A DNA stretch of 64,000 nucleotides from Thunnus maccoyii (GCF_910596095.1 NC_056552.1:10831111-10895110), one strand, 5' to 3'; counted from the stretch's first letter, positions 1 through 28,125 are shown. Notes: generated from the letters alone by a model not told the origin. Numbers and translations: made by a program.

Positions 1-1132
1 ACCCCTCTCACCTGAGCTCACCTGATGTGTGTCCCCCTCTATAATCATCCCAGTACTCACCTGTTTGACTGAGCACAGAGTAGAGATGGATGGCAGCGAA
101 TGTTGGGTTTTTTCAGTATCCCAGTAAGCATGAGATGAAGCCATTCAGATGCAGTTTCATGGATGGAGTCATGCTTCGTGGTTTCCTTCTTAGGGGTTTT
201 GGGCAACTTCTGGTGGATTTAACGTCTTATACTTTTCCCCCTCACTGGTTGAATGTATTTCCCTCAGTGAAAGTTGTTTTTTTTCTGCTAGAATATTGTA
301 ATATAATGGCTCTTTTCCATCAGGAACTAAATCAGGAACTGAAAGACCCTTTTAGGTTTGTTTCCACTGGCAAATTAAGGATCCAAAAGATAACATTTTT
401 GCTTAAGATGCAATTTTTTTAGAGGTGAAACAATGAAAGAAAAAGATAATTAACAGTTTTACTAATTGATAAATTGATTTATGAAGCTTCTTACCTTCTC
501 AAAAACAGCCATTTGCTTCTTTTCACTCTTTTATATCTTTATAAAATTTAATATGTTTGGATTTTAAACTGTTGGTCAGACACAACAAGCTATTTGGAAA
601 CGTCAACTCGGGCTCTCAGAACTTGTAAACAAATGTTTTCTGACATTTTATAGACTAAACAATCATAAAATGAAAATAAGCAGTTGCAGCCATACAATTT
701 TTTCCACATGGTGTTCACATTACGTGACTGTGTGTGTGTGTTAAAAAAGACACATGCAGACAGAAAACACTGTGATTGCTAGATAGAATCTAGTATTTTC
801 TGGATATATTACTGCTTTAGTACTAACCGCTTCGAAACAGCAAACTTGTTCTCTACCTCTTCATCTTGCTTTTTTTCCAGACTAAACTGTCACTTTGTTC
901 ACACATCAACTGCTTTGTCAGAAGCAGGTAACAGAAATGCAGCAAAAATTCTCATATTTTTTAAAAAAGGTTCCCGAGATGGAAAAGAGTCAGTAGTATC
1001 AGTAGATGTCAGGTTGGTTCTTTTGCGTTGTTGGGAATGTAGACTGATCAACCCGTGAGTCCACTTACACTCCGCTAGTCGCTCCATCTTCAACACTAAT
1101 CTCTAACCTCCCCCCCCCCCCCCCTTCACCAG
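1..1132 (+). other. Intron upstream of the last ctbp2 exon
   Basis: No exon could be recognised here. The stretch ends in a canonical 3' splice site: a pyrimidine tract with 15 uninterrupted C (1110-1124), then TTCACC and AG at 1131-1132. The preceding CtBP2 exon, whose last codon should finish with the A at 1133, was not found, so it probably lies left of the window. A dispersed fish repeat occupies about 490-703. Short reading frames here match nothing known. Confidence 0.7.
490..703 (+). repeat. Dispersed teleost repeat, family A, copy 1
   Basis: This degenerate copy belongs to a family seen five times in the window (about 490, 21850, 42970, 45120 and 51290). Diagnostic parts in order are a 'ttctcaaa..cagc.atttgc' block, 'aaactgttggtcagac', 'caagctatttggaa', 'gggctct', 'tctgacattttatagac', and a 'gttgcagcc' end. 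I recognise it as a common non-coding interspersed repeat of fish genomes. I cannot assign it to a class without a repeat library. Confidence 0.65.
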
Positions 1133-1313
1133 ATACCCGCCAGGTGTGGTTGGAGTGGCTCCAGGCGGCATCCCGGGGGCGTTAGAGGGCATGGTGCCAG
1201 GTGGGGTGCCCATCGCCCACACCCTGCCCTCTGGTACACACCCCTCCCAGGCCCCGTCGCCCAACCAGCCCTCCAAACACGGCGAGACCAGAGAGCACCT
1301 CACCGAGCAATAG
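1133..1313 (+). CDS. ctbp2: C-terminal binding protein 2, terminal coding exon (partial gene)
   Basis: CtBP2 is a nuclear NAD(H)-sensing transcriptional corepressor that binds PxDLS motifs in repressors and recruits histone-modifying complexes. Only the last coding exon is present: one base of a split codon, then 59 codons and a TAG stop. It encodes the flexible tail after the dehydrogenase-like core. The tail begins YPPGVVGVAPGG, continues through HPSQAPSPNQPSKHGE and ends EHLTEQ. The ending in EQ and the SPNQPxKHG block fit CtBP2 better than CtBP1. The dehydrogenase domain lies upstream, outside the window. Its 3' end faces zranb1, as in human. Which teleost CtBP2 paralogue this is (ctbp2a or the second copy) cannot be told from the tail alone. 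Confidence 0.9.
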
Positions 1314-2400
1314 CAGCAGAAGGGATTCAAAAAAACGGTAACATCTCATCTCCAACCCGTCGACACTCAGAACCAACCAATCACAAAGCAACTGACCAAC
1401 TGGGACCAAGAGACAGTGAAACGACTCAAGCGGCTGCCTGTCAATCAGTCGGCAACTGGGAACAAAAGAAGTGTTCCGGGGAATTTGTACTTTTAACGTT
1501 TTAGTTTTTACTCTCTCTGTCTCTTTGGGTTCAGTACCGACTTTACTCTTTGATGATGATGTTTTTTTTCTTTGTTTGTTTTCTTCGGGACACGCCTATG
1601 ATTGTGGACACAGAGTCCAGTGTTTTTAGCACTCCGGGATTACCCAGCCACGCGATGAGACTCTGTCCCGACCCTTTACACCTCAGAGCTCATGGGAGAC
1701 GTAGGCCTGCATCTCGACACACCAACGGGAGAACAAGAGAAAAAAAAACTTTGGCATCATGTGCTACTGGACCTTATTTACCCCCTCCGCCCCGCCCCCA
1801 ACCCCTCCCCTCTCTGATCCTCCCCACCTCTCCTCCACCCAGCTCCGACCCTCCTTATGTAACTAATGTGTGTTGTTTAGGCCCCTCATTATGCCTCAGA
1901 AGAGAATTATTTTTTTTCCTTTTGATCTTCAGTGTGAATGACTTAAAATGGATTATCAACTTATATATATTTATCATTCGTCAAACAAAAAGAAAAGATT
2001 GCTCATCAGTTATAGTAATCTAGAGTGGGTTTTAACCCTTTCCTGGCAATAATAATACAAATGACAGCTATCAGTTACAGTTTTTCACCACTAGAGGGCA
2101 TAAATTTGCTCCAATATATCAACTGTTGAGATTATTTTCTGAGGCAATCAGCAGGTAACACTAAACAAAACTTTATACACTTGATTGCAGCTGAAGTTTG
2201 ATGAACTTAGAGGGAGGCGCCAGCTAAATATTTAACTTTTCCTTTTAGTTATTAAGAGTTGTGTGACTGAAGAGAACATTTTCCATAATCATAAAAAAAA
2301 AAAAAATCTCGAGGAGGTCGGTGTGACTGCATCTGTGCCGACAAACTGACATTTCTGAAGCTGACTGACAGCCACCGGACGTCCGATCTCATCTATTTCA

Positions 2401-2425
2401 GCGGCGGCGGCGGCGGCGGCGGCGG
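2401..2425 (+). repeat. (GCG)8 trinucleotide tract in the ctbp2 3' UTR
   Basis: A perfect 25-bp GCG repeat lies in otherwise AT-rich 3' UTR sequence. It would give a GC-only, structure-prone segment in the mRNA. Confidence 0.9.
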
Positions 2426-2961
2426 ACAAACTGCGACTCCCTCCGTTCTTTGAGCACAGTTCACACTCTTGAAGACAGGAAAGGGTTAAAGCAAACTTTT
2501 CTTAATGACTCAGGAAAACACTTTTTTGCAGATATTGTTTATTCCCAGAATTTTGTCTTTGAGGAAAAAAAAAAAAAAAGATATGACTAATCTGGTTAGT
2601 CTGGATATTTTCTCTTCCCTCATCCTCTCCATTGTGGTATTTTTATATACAAGGCGCATCCCACGTTTTTGGTGTTAAAGAGTTTTGAAGAGTCCTGTTA
2701 GATTTGTATTGCCTAGTTAAATGTTCCTATAACCATAGTCCTATGTGATCCACCCTATCTCTTCTCTCTTTCTTATATTTTCTTCTATTGAAGGCCAGGT
2801 TCTTTGGGGCATCCTGTACTCTGTAAGAGCAATAGCAGAAACTCCTACTTAGTGTCCCAACAATAGCAGACGAGGCAGCCAGCAGTATGTTTTTGTTTTT
2901 AGTGTGAGTATTTGTATTTGTTTCTTGTACAAGGTGAACATTTAGCATTCAGTGCAGTTCA

Positions 2962-2967
2962 AATAAA
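2962..2967 (+). terminator. ctbp2 polyadenylation signal
   Basis: A canonical AATAAA is followed about 25-50 nt later by T/G-rich sequence (ctgtctgtaccgactgtttg). It is the best poly(A) signal between the ctbp2 stop and the opposing zranb1 3' end. Confidence 0.7.
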
Positions 2968-3251
2968 AGATACGATTCTGAGAACCAGCTGTCTGTACCG
3001 ACTGTTTGATTATGATGATCGACTTTTGTACGTTGCATAATTAGCACAGTATGTTCAGATTATATTTTTCTGGTTGACACCTTCCTTTTGTATTGTTTCA
3101 TCCTCGGTCACAAGGGGGCGCTAGAGTATCAACAGGTTCTCATAGTGGATACTAAAATGCTGCATGGGCGAGCAATGACTCATGAAAAAGACAAAAAAAA
3201 TTGACACCAACAATATTTACTAACCCTATAATTAAATAAACTATTAAACCA

Positions 3252-3257
3252 TTTATT
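3252..3257 (-). terminator. Candidate zranb1 polyadenylation signal
   Basis: TTTATT on the plus strand is AATAAA on the minus strand, 1.3 kb after the zranb1 stop. It is the furthest downstream hexamer before the ctbp2 3' end. Usage is inferred, not shown. Confidence 0.4.
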
Positions 3258-3938
3258 GATGATAGAAAGTTCACTGTATTTGTAGTTATTCAACCCTTAT
3301 TGTCTAGTAAATTGTCTGGATTTCCTCATCTCATGCTTTTGTTTCTCCATTCTACTATAGAGATCCTGTTGAACATAATATAATAGTTACAGTAAAGAGT
3401 AATTCTGTGTTGATGTTTTGATTCATAGGCTGCTCACAAGACGTTAAAAGATCAGATCAGATTTTGGCTCAGTTCCTCTAAAAACTCTAATTACAACTTT
3501 GCTCTTCAGCCTGACAAATTACACTTAGAAACATTCTCACCCTCCGTCACCAAGTGATTTTTTTTTTTTTTTACAAACTGTAATTTCAGCTGTTGTGAGA
3601 GGAAACAAAACACAAACAGTCACATTAAATTCACAATAACGAGAGAACAAAGAGGATGCAAGTGAGTCATATTTAATATTAATGCACTCCATAGAAAGAG
3701 GCAGAGTGTTTGGTTTTCTCTTCCCCCCCGCCGCCAGCGTCACCACCACCCACTCTAACATCAACATGAGCTACTAAATCACACGTAAAAATGTCAGTAA
3801 ACTTGTACGTCATTTTTTTCGGCCCACCCCACCCCTCCCTCCTTCCCTCCCCTCACAGAATGTAGGTATTATCTGTGCAAAATGAAATACTTCAAGACTG
3901 AATGGATCAAACGGAACACAGATAAAACGGGGGCAAAA

Positions 3939-3940
<2 letters not shown>

Positions 3941-3969
<29 letters not shown>
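3941..3969. repeat. Poly(A)/poly(T) tract, 29 bp
   Basis: This is an uninterrupted A run on the plus strand, so a U tract in the predicted zranb1 3' UTR. It might be the tail of an old retroposed element, but no recognisable body adjoins it. Confidence 0.9.
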
Positions 3970-3971
<2 letters not shown>

Positions 3972-4519
3972 AGGTATCACCTCAGCACCTTAACTCTCCT
4001 AAACAAATAAATACAATCCAACATCAGAAGGGGATGCAGAGGGATCAGCAATCAGGAAAACAGGTGCTCTTTAAACCTTGACAAACAAACAAGGATTAAC
4101 TTCCTCTCTCAGTTATAAGCAAAATTTCTGTCAGGCAATTGAAAAAAAAAAAAAGAAATTTCTCATCTAGTGCAGTTTCGGGATTTCCTTAAATACGAAC
4201 AGTATATTTTTCCTATATGTACTAGTATTTCTCTCAGGTGGAGTAATACAAGATAATTACTTTGATAACAAAAATCGGAGTATAGGAAGGCAAACTAAGT
4301 GGACTTGATGTGCTTTCATAGGAGCAGTAATCAGGATTCAGTTTGTTGGTGCTGGTATCTTTTCTATCACAGAGCTCACAGAACACATGCATTATTACAA
4401 GTTAAAGATTTACATTTTGGAGAAAAAAAAAAAAAGAAAAAGAAAGAAATGTAGATAGTAAGTTACTCTCCCAGAGCCTGCAAGCTGCAGCCAGTGTCCA
4501 GTTCTTTCTTTTTTTTTCT

Positions 4520-4542
4520 CCCCCCCCCCCCCCCCCCCCCCC
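4520..4542. repeat. Poly(C)/poly(G) tract, 23 bp
   Basis: This is an uninterrupted C run on the plus strand. In the zranb1 transcript it reads as 23 G in a row, starting 18 nt after the stop codon. It can form a G-quadruplex in RNA, and the exact length is prone to sequencing error. Confidence 0.9.
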
Positions 4543-4559
4543 TCTACATCCCCCCTCAC

Positions 4560-22935
<18,376 letters not shown>

Positions 22936-24509
22936 TGTGGATCACTTTGTTTGGTCAAACTGTGGTGATAGATCCACCTAGATGTACGTCATAAACAAAA
23001 GATTTGTGAATCATCTAGAAGGTCAATACAAATGATAAACTAGTGTTGTATTTTTTATATACACAAACCAAATGAAGAAATGTTATGGGGTGCTCCTGAG
23101 TATGCGGACAACAGTTTGTAAACTAGGCAGACATCTTCAATGACATTGGCAGCCTGAGATTGTGCTGTGATTGAAAAACTAAAAATGATCTGCCAGCTGT
23201 TTATTACCAGAAACAGTACTGAGCGTGATCAACAGCCTGAATCACAGGACGAGTGGCTTTATTGTATTACAACAATATTTCAGTCTTTAGTGTTAGCTTG
23301 GTAGCTGTTGAGCTAACCAGCTAGCACACATAGCTATCGCCAACTTCAACAGTTGACGAAACATTTCACAAAACACACAGCCACGGGACAAGTCGTAAAG
23401 AATATAATATTTTAAGACAAATATGTCAAACTCTTACCGTTTCGCGGCTGCGCTCGTTTCTCGAGTGCTGCTGAAAAACCACAACAAACCCTTCTCGTCC
23501 AGTCCCCCCTCCTCCTGCTCTATCAAACCTTTCCCAATCCGAGTTATTTCGACCCCTTTGGTCTCTCACATGTTTACCTTTGTGGACACATTAACCCCTC
23601 GCAGAGTAAACCACAGCTTGGCAAAGCCTCTGTGCGCCTCGAATCATGGCATAAATCCGCGATACTCCATGGTTTACATTGCCTCCGTGTTGTTTAATGG
23701 CGGCGACACTGAGACAAATGAGTAGCAGGGCCAAAATAAACGCTGCCTTCGTCACCAATCATCTGGCTCAGCGCTCAACGCGATTGGATAAAAGGAAAGT
23801 ACTGTGCTGCCTTCATGACTATCAGAAATATCACAACTATTTTATGAGAGGTTCAAAAGCACTGGGAGATTTCATGTCGCATCAAATATATAATAATAAT
23901 TATGTGTATTTTGTTAAATTAAGTTTACCGTACATCGTATTTCCTACTTACTACTTAACCTATTTGTTTACAGTAAATTCATTTCATTACATATTCAGGA
24001 GAATGCGAGCTTATACAAAAAGTCAGTGTGATTGTGGGATATGTTATCATTTGATTTTATAAATAAAACATTACCCACACCAATGTTGTAAACAGCAAAT
24101 TACTCTAAACTAGTCTCATGCGCCACTTAATTTGCAGAAAATATGACAGCGATGGTAAATATGTGAGCCCTATTTTGTTCGCAAACTTCTTTTGTGCATA
24201 CCAAAATTTGTAGAGAATATTTGAGAACATACATGGTAACAGAGTTTAAAGGGGTTGTAACATTACATAGGATTTTTGTAGAGTTTTGAATCACCATTCA
24301 TTGACCCGTAGCTTCTTACATCACTGAAACATGTTGGAACAAAAGTTTATTTGATATCACACACAAATTTATATTATTATAAGTTAAATGAATTGTATAT
24401 GGACATCATAGTGAACAAAATATAAGTTAGAGTTGTTAGTTATTAGTTATTTGGTAAGGGTTTCTTGATTTTTAGGACACGCCTCCTGTCAAAACGTCAC
24501 ATCCAAAAC
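22936..24509. promoter_or_regulatory. Head-to-head promoter region of zranb1 and hpdl
   Basis: Start codons of the two divergent genes are 1.57 kb apart. A cluster of CG dinucleotides lies at about 23437-23780. On the minus strand a 5' non-coding exon of zranb1 probably ends at 23438 (ACG|GTAAGAG) and joins an acceptor at 22960-22961 (ccaccacag), 24 nt before the ATG. An AATGGCGGC motif of YY1 type is at 23697-23705. Near hpdl, AACGTCAC (CRE-like) lies about 17 nt before its ATG. Transcription starts were not determined. Frames at 23423-23725 and 23679-24062 are judged chance. Confidence 0.55.
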
Positions 24510-25195
24510 ATGGCAGCTTTCTTGAGTCGGCTCCACCACATTTCGCTCCACGTTTCTAACGTGGAGAAAATAGCTAACGACCTTATATCGAAATTCAAGT
24601 TTAATTTATTTGCTACCAGACTAACCGACGGGTCCAAGCAACTGGCTTTCAGGAAGGGAGCGGCTGTTTTCGTCGTAAATGAGAGCCCAAACCAGAGTGG
24701 TGTGAGATTGAATGAAGGTGTCACTGACATATATTCACCTGTTCCACACCGGGTCAACGTGGGGAAATACAACCAGGGTAATTCTTTGAAGTGTCTTTAC
24801 GATGTCAGCCCACATTACTCTGTGGATACCGTAAACAACGTGTGTTTCGAGGTGGAGGATGTGGAAAGGTCATTCAATGCTCTTCGCCATCTGGGCTGCA
24901 ACTTCCTCACTCCTCCCACGACTGTCCAGGACGAGAAGGGTGTTGTTACCTACTCGGTGCTTAAATCCATAGTGGGAAATGTGTGCCACACACTAATTGA
25001 CAGGTCAAAGTACGAGGGAAGCTTCTTGCCTGGGTTTAATGTCATTGAAAAGGACTGCAGCTTGGAAGATGAGGACCTCTCTTGTCCAATCACTCATTTT
25101 GATCACATAACTTATGCCTGTCCCAGAAAAACCACCCACCAGGTCATGAGGTGGTATGAGCAGCTCTTTGGGTTTCAGAGGTTTTTCATTGATAG
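24510..25195 (+). CDS. hpdl: hpdl exon 1
   Basis: The exon has 228 codons plus two bases, donor AG|GTGAGA. It encodes the N-terminal VOC domain and the start of the second, including the first iron ligand His199. Residues about 60-108 (NESPNQ to YSVDTVNN) have no counterpart in human HPDL as I recall it. No convincing intron was found there. Confidence 0.92.
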
Positions 25196-26919
25196 GTGAG
25201 ACACTGTTAAATTGACATTTCATGATATTTACATATTCTCTATTCTGTTTAACTTCAATGCATTAATAAAGTTGATTGTTTGTTCTTGTGAGTAGTAATG
25301 AAGATATAGAGGAAGGTTTTGTCATAAACCAGGAAGGCATTGGACTACGTCTTACCGCTATGGAGTATTGGAAATGCAGCAAAGCAGGCATTGCACTTAC
25401 CTTTGTGGACAAAAAAGAGCCCGACTGCAAGTTTGTCATTGCAGAGTCACTGCCAGGACAAGGTAACCACAGCCACTCCATTTTTCTTTTATTTCTGCCT
25501 CATTTTATGATTTTACAACTCCTGACTCATTGTGCACCTGCACTTGTTTCAGGCAGGAACCAGGTTGACACCTTCTTGGAGCAGCACAGGGCCCCTGGGA
25601 TCCAGCACATTGGGCTGTACACAAAAAACATTGTCTCTACAGCACATACCATGACTGAAGCTGGTGTCCAGTTTTTCTCGCCTCCTCCAGCCTACTACAC
25701 TGAGGTTTGATTGACTCTTACATAACTGCACAACGACTCTTTTGCCATTTCAAAGACTCCAATCATGACTCGACTAATTAAAGAAATGGCCCACATTTTA
25801 TTCAACAAATCATAAAAGATAATGTAGTATGTAATGAAATGCTCATTACACAAAATAATATCAGGATTCTCTGTAAATAGTAAAATTGTAGAGCTGCACT
25901 GGCATTTCAATTTGTGACCTCACCATTTAAATATATATACACAAAGCCCAATTTATAGTGAATAATTTCAAGGTAATAACAAATTATTTATCTGACAACT
26001 ACTTTAAAGCCTATTTTACAGATTAAGATTTTACATACAAAACATATGCTGAGTTTATAGAAAATGACGAATTGTTAAAATTGAAACAGTAAAACAACAA
26101 AAGAGTCAAAAAAAATAGTTTAAATTAGCTCCACATCAACCAACTACTGTAGTAAAATGCTATTAATAATAATCCAATAATGTAATATATAATAATATAC
26201 ACTCACACAGGCCATTTTCATAAATTATGAGTATTTTTGAGACTTTAAGCATGTTTTGCTAATAAAACTTACATACTTTTACTTAAGTAGCATTTTCACT
26301 CCAGTACTTGTTACTTGTAATTGAGTATTTTTTTATATTGGGATCTGAACACTCCCTTCACTGCTGGCTAACAAGATATGATATATGGTTTTCATTTGTT
26401 CTACCAGGGTTAACATTACTTTTACCTATCCTCTGTGCTGTGACAGGTTGGAAAACAGCAGGAGATTGAGGAGGCGGGACACAACCCCCAGATGCTGGCG
26501 CAGCATGGCATTCTCCTGGACACAGACCTGAACCAAGATCCCTTATCACAAATGGCATCCAGTGAAAAAAGAAGGTGAGAGGCAAGAGGAGAGAGAGTCT
26601 CGTGCCCATGTTAACAAAGATAAAACTTATTTGTTTAAGTTAGCATTCAACAACATATTCCACAAGTGTATGTATGTAAGACCAACCAAGTGTCCTCACC
26701 ATGTTATTTTCTGTCTTTAGATACCTTCTCCAGGTGTTCACCAAGCCCATCTTTGCAGAGGACACTTTTTTCCTGGAGCTGATAGAGCGAAGAGGGGCGA
26801 CAGGCTTCGGCGAGGGGAACATCAAAGCGCTGTGGAGGTCTGTGCAGGCGTACATGGAGAATGAAAAGTCCGATTCTCAAGGAGAGGATCCCCAAAAAAC
26901 TGTGAAAACTGCTCAGTAG
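24510..26919 (+). CDS. hpdl: 4-hydroxyphenylpyruvate dioxygenase-like protein, complete in five exons
   Basis: HPDL is a mitochondrial relative of 4-hydroxyphenylpyruvate dioxygenase. It makes 4-hydroxymandelate, which feeds coenzyme Q head-group synthesis. Exons 24510-25195, 25296-25462, 25553-25704, 26447-26574 and 26721-26919 join to 1332 nt (443 aa). The vicinal-oxygen-chelate fold residues that bind Fe(II) are His199 ([11 protein letters not shown]), His303 (GIQHIGLYT) and Glu397 ([11 protein letters not shown]). The start [10 protein letters not shown] has A at -3 and G at +4. An in-frame ATG 45 nt upstream exists, but its extra residues do not look like the family. Human HPDL is 371 aa from a single-exon gene. 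This protein has about 33 extra residues near 60-108, a longer joint at about 362-378, and a longer C-terminus. It is divergent from zranb1. Confidence 0.93.
25296..25462 (+). CDS. hpdl: hpdl exon 2
   Basis: The exon encodes [20 protein letters not shown] through [13 protein letters not shown], donor CAAG|GTAACC. The acceptor is a tandem GAGTAG (AGs at 25291-25292 and 25294-25295). Start 25296 is chosen, but use of 25293 would add one Ser. Confidence 0.88.
25463..25552 (+). other. hpdl intron 2, 90 bp and open in frame
   Basis: This short intron runs from GTAACC to tttcag. It is a multiple of three and has no stop in the hpdl frame, so the open frame runs straight through it. The residues it would add ([15 protein letters not shown]...) are hydrophobic and absent from the family, so splicing is expected. 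Confidence 0.85.
25553..25704 (+). CDS. hpdl: hpdl exon 3 (second iron-binding His)
   Basis: The exon encodes [20 protein letters not shown], then [20 protein letters not shown] and [10 protein letters not shown]. It contains iron ligand His303. The donor GAG|GTTTGA is weak, and reading on gives Val then stop. Confidence 0.92.
25705..26446 (+). other. hpdl intron 3
   Basis: This 742-bp intron has a family B repeat over most of its length (about 25975-26356). No other feature was seen. Confidence 0.8.
25975..26356 (+). repeat. Dispersed teleost repeat, family B, copy 1
   Basis: Its blocks are 'tatctgacaactact..', 'attttacatacaaaa', 'acttttacttaagtagcattttc', 'ttacttgtaattgagta' and 'ggatctgaacactcc'. 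They match the common fish repeat that normally ends in 'actTCTTCCACC'. Two more copies lie at about 27480-28125 and 47440-47745. Confidence 0.65.
26447..26574 (+). CDS. hpdl: hpdl exon 4
   Basis: The exon encodes [20 protein letters not shown], then [20 protein letters not shown] and KR, donor AG|GTGAGA. The acceptor is tgacag|GTT. The [12 protein letters not shown] stretch is longer than the short DGDKGK-type joint expected from the human protein. Confidence 0.9.
26721..26919 (+). CDS. hpdl: hpdl exon 5 (iron-binding Glu, C-terminus)
   Basis: The exon encodes [20 protein letters not shown], then [20 protein letters not shown] and a polar tail, ending TAQ and TAG. Glu397 in FLELIER is the third iron ligand. 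The acceptor is gtctttag. Confidence 0.93.
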
Positions 26920-27370
26920 TAGCCACTCCAAACATTTTTAACCAGTGTACTGTGAGGTTATTTTGTTAAATTTATTTATATATCAACGTGAGAGCTCTTA
27001 TCAGGGAAAATTATGTCAAATGTGAAAAAAGATGTTAAATATTTATGGAGTTTTCAGTAAGTGCTTTCCAGTTCATTAGTGGATTTAATGGTAAATCTCA
27101 AGCTTGTTGCACTGCGAACAAACATAGTACAAATTATACATTGTATTAATATTTAACTTCTAACATGACTGAACAGATTAAAGATATAAAACTGCACTGA
27201 GAACAAAGTGTTACAAAAACAGATGTTTCACACTGCACTTGAAATGTTACAACAAACAGACACTTGCTGTAAAATTGTAAGAATGTCTTTGTTTTCACTG
27301 TGTCAAAGCAAACTGTTACAACCAACTGACTCCGGAGCAACTGTTCCTCAATAAATCTGTTATTCACAGT
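26920..27370 (+). other. hpdl 3' untranslated region
   Basis: About 450 nt of AT-rich sequence up to AATAAA at 27350-27355 (cctcAATAAAtctg). Cleavage is expected near 27370. Confidence 0.65.
27350..27355 (+). terminator. hpdl polyadenylation signal
   Basis: Canonical AATAAA about 430 nt after the hpdl stop, the first such hexamer downstream. Confidence 0.65.
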
Positions 27371-27479
27371 AGACCGTGAAAACCAATTACTGCACTGAAT
27401 GTGGGTGGGCCAAACCTCAGACTAAGAGTTCTTGAAATATCTTAGGTCATCTTGGGTAAACATTGTTAGTGGCCAGAGA

Positions 27480-28125
27480 TGTAATTTACTAATGCAAGGC
27501 AATGTTGGTACTTTTATTGAGTATTTACATTTCATGCTACTTTGTATTTCTTCTCCATTAAATTTCAGAGGGATTTTTTTTTCCTCATTTTTTTTATTTC
27601 ACTACAATTATTTGACAACTACAGTAATTGCAAATTCTGATTTTACACACAAAAATATATAATCATCCCCTAAACTTTGATGCCTTGTATAGATTAAACT
27701 ACCCAGCATGATATAACGTGTAATATAATAATTTACCATTCATGTGGGATATTCTTCTTCATGATGATTATTTTCAGTTTTGAAACTACATTTTGAACCT
27801 TTTTTGAATTCTGCATGATTATGAATACAGGACTTTGTCATGTATTGGATTGCTCTGGCTATCTCTGGCTTGAGCCACTGCAACATTGATAGGCTGCTTA
27901 CATGTTAAAGCATCTGTAATCATTTTCCAACAGTATAATATGTAGGTACACTGCATATAAACTTAGTATTTTTAATAATTTACATAACATAACACCTCTG
28001 TACACCTCTGTACTTAAGTAAATTTTGAATGCAGGAGTTGTAAAGGGACCATGTTTACATTGTACATTTTACATTGTGTTGCTACTTTTCAATAAACAGA
28101 TGTGTATACTTCTTCCACCTCTGTA
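27480..28125 (+). repeat. Dispersed teleost repeat, family B, copy 2
   Basis: It has 'gtacttttattgagtattta', 'tttgacaactacagta', 'gattaaactacccagca', 'cttaagtaaattttgaatgcagga', and ends 'gtatacttcttccacct'. This is the fullest of the three family B copies, 100 bp past the hpdl poly(A) site. Confidence 0.7.

Larger units (their letters stand above)
1314..2985 (+). other. ctbp2 3' untranslated region
   Basis: The stretch follows the ctbp2 stop and runs to a canonical AATAAA at 2962-2967, giving a 3' UTR of about 1.65 kb with cleavage expected near 2980-2990. It contains a C-rich patch (about 1788-1850), a (GCG)8 tract at 2401-2425, and A-runs at about 2293-2306 and 2566-2579. A 157-codon open frame at 1550-2023 is rejected as coding because it starts in homopolymer and low-complexity sequence and resembles nothing known. 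Confidence 0.75.
3240..4559 (-). other. zranb1 3' untranslated region
   Basis: This stretch lies downstream of the zranb1 TGA on the minus strand. In mRNA sense it holds a 23-nt G tract starting 18 nt after the stop (4520-4542) and a 29-nt U tract (3941-3969). It probably ends at the AATAAA on the minus strand at 3252-3257. The stretch between the two gene ends is then only about 250 bp. The true cleavage site could be nearer the stop. Confidence 0.55.

Noticed and set aside
1550-2023. 157-codon open frame on the + strand
   Set aside because: It lies wholly in the ctbp2 3' UTR, begins in poly(T)-coded Phe and contains Pro-rich low complexity. It resembles no protein.
23423-24062. Two overlapping frames (100 and 127 codons) in the divergent promoter
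   Set aside because: They are Ser- or Tyr-rich with no recognisable domain. The region is better explained as promoter and a non-coding zranb1 exon.
24465-24509. Upstream in-frame ATG giving a 15-residue hpdl extension
   Set aside because: The family begins at MAA.L.RL.HI, and the ATG at 24510 has a better initiation context. The extension (MIFRTRLLSKRHIQN) is basic and could mimic a mitochondrial presequence, so it is not fully excluded.
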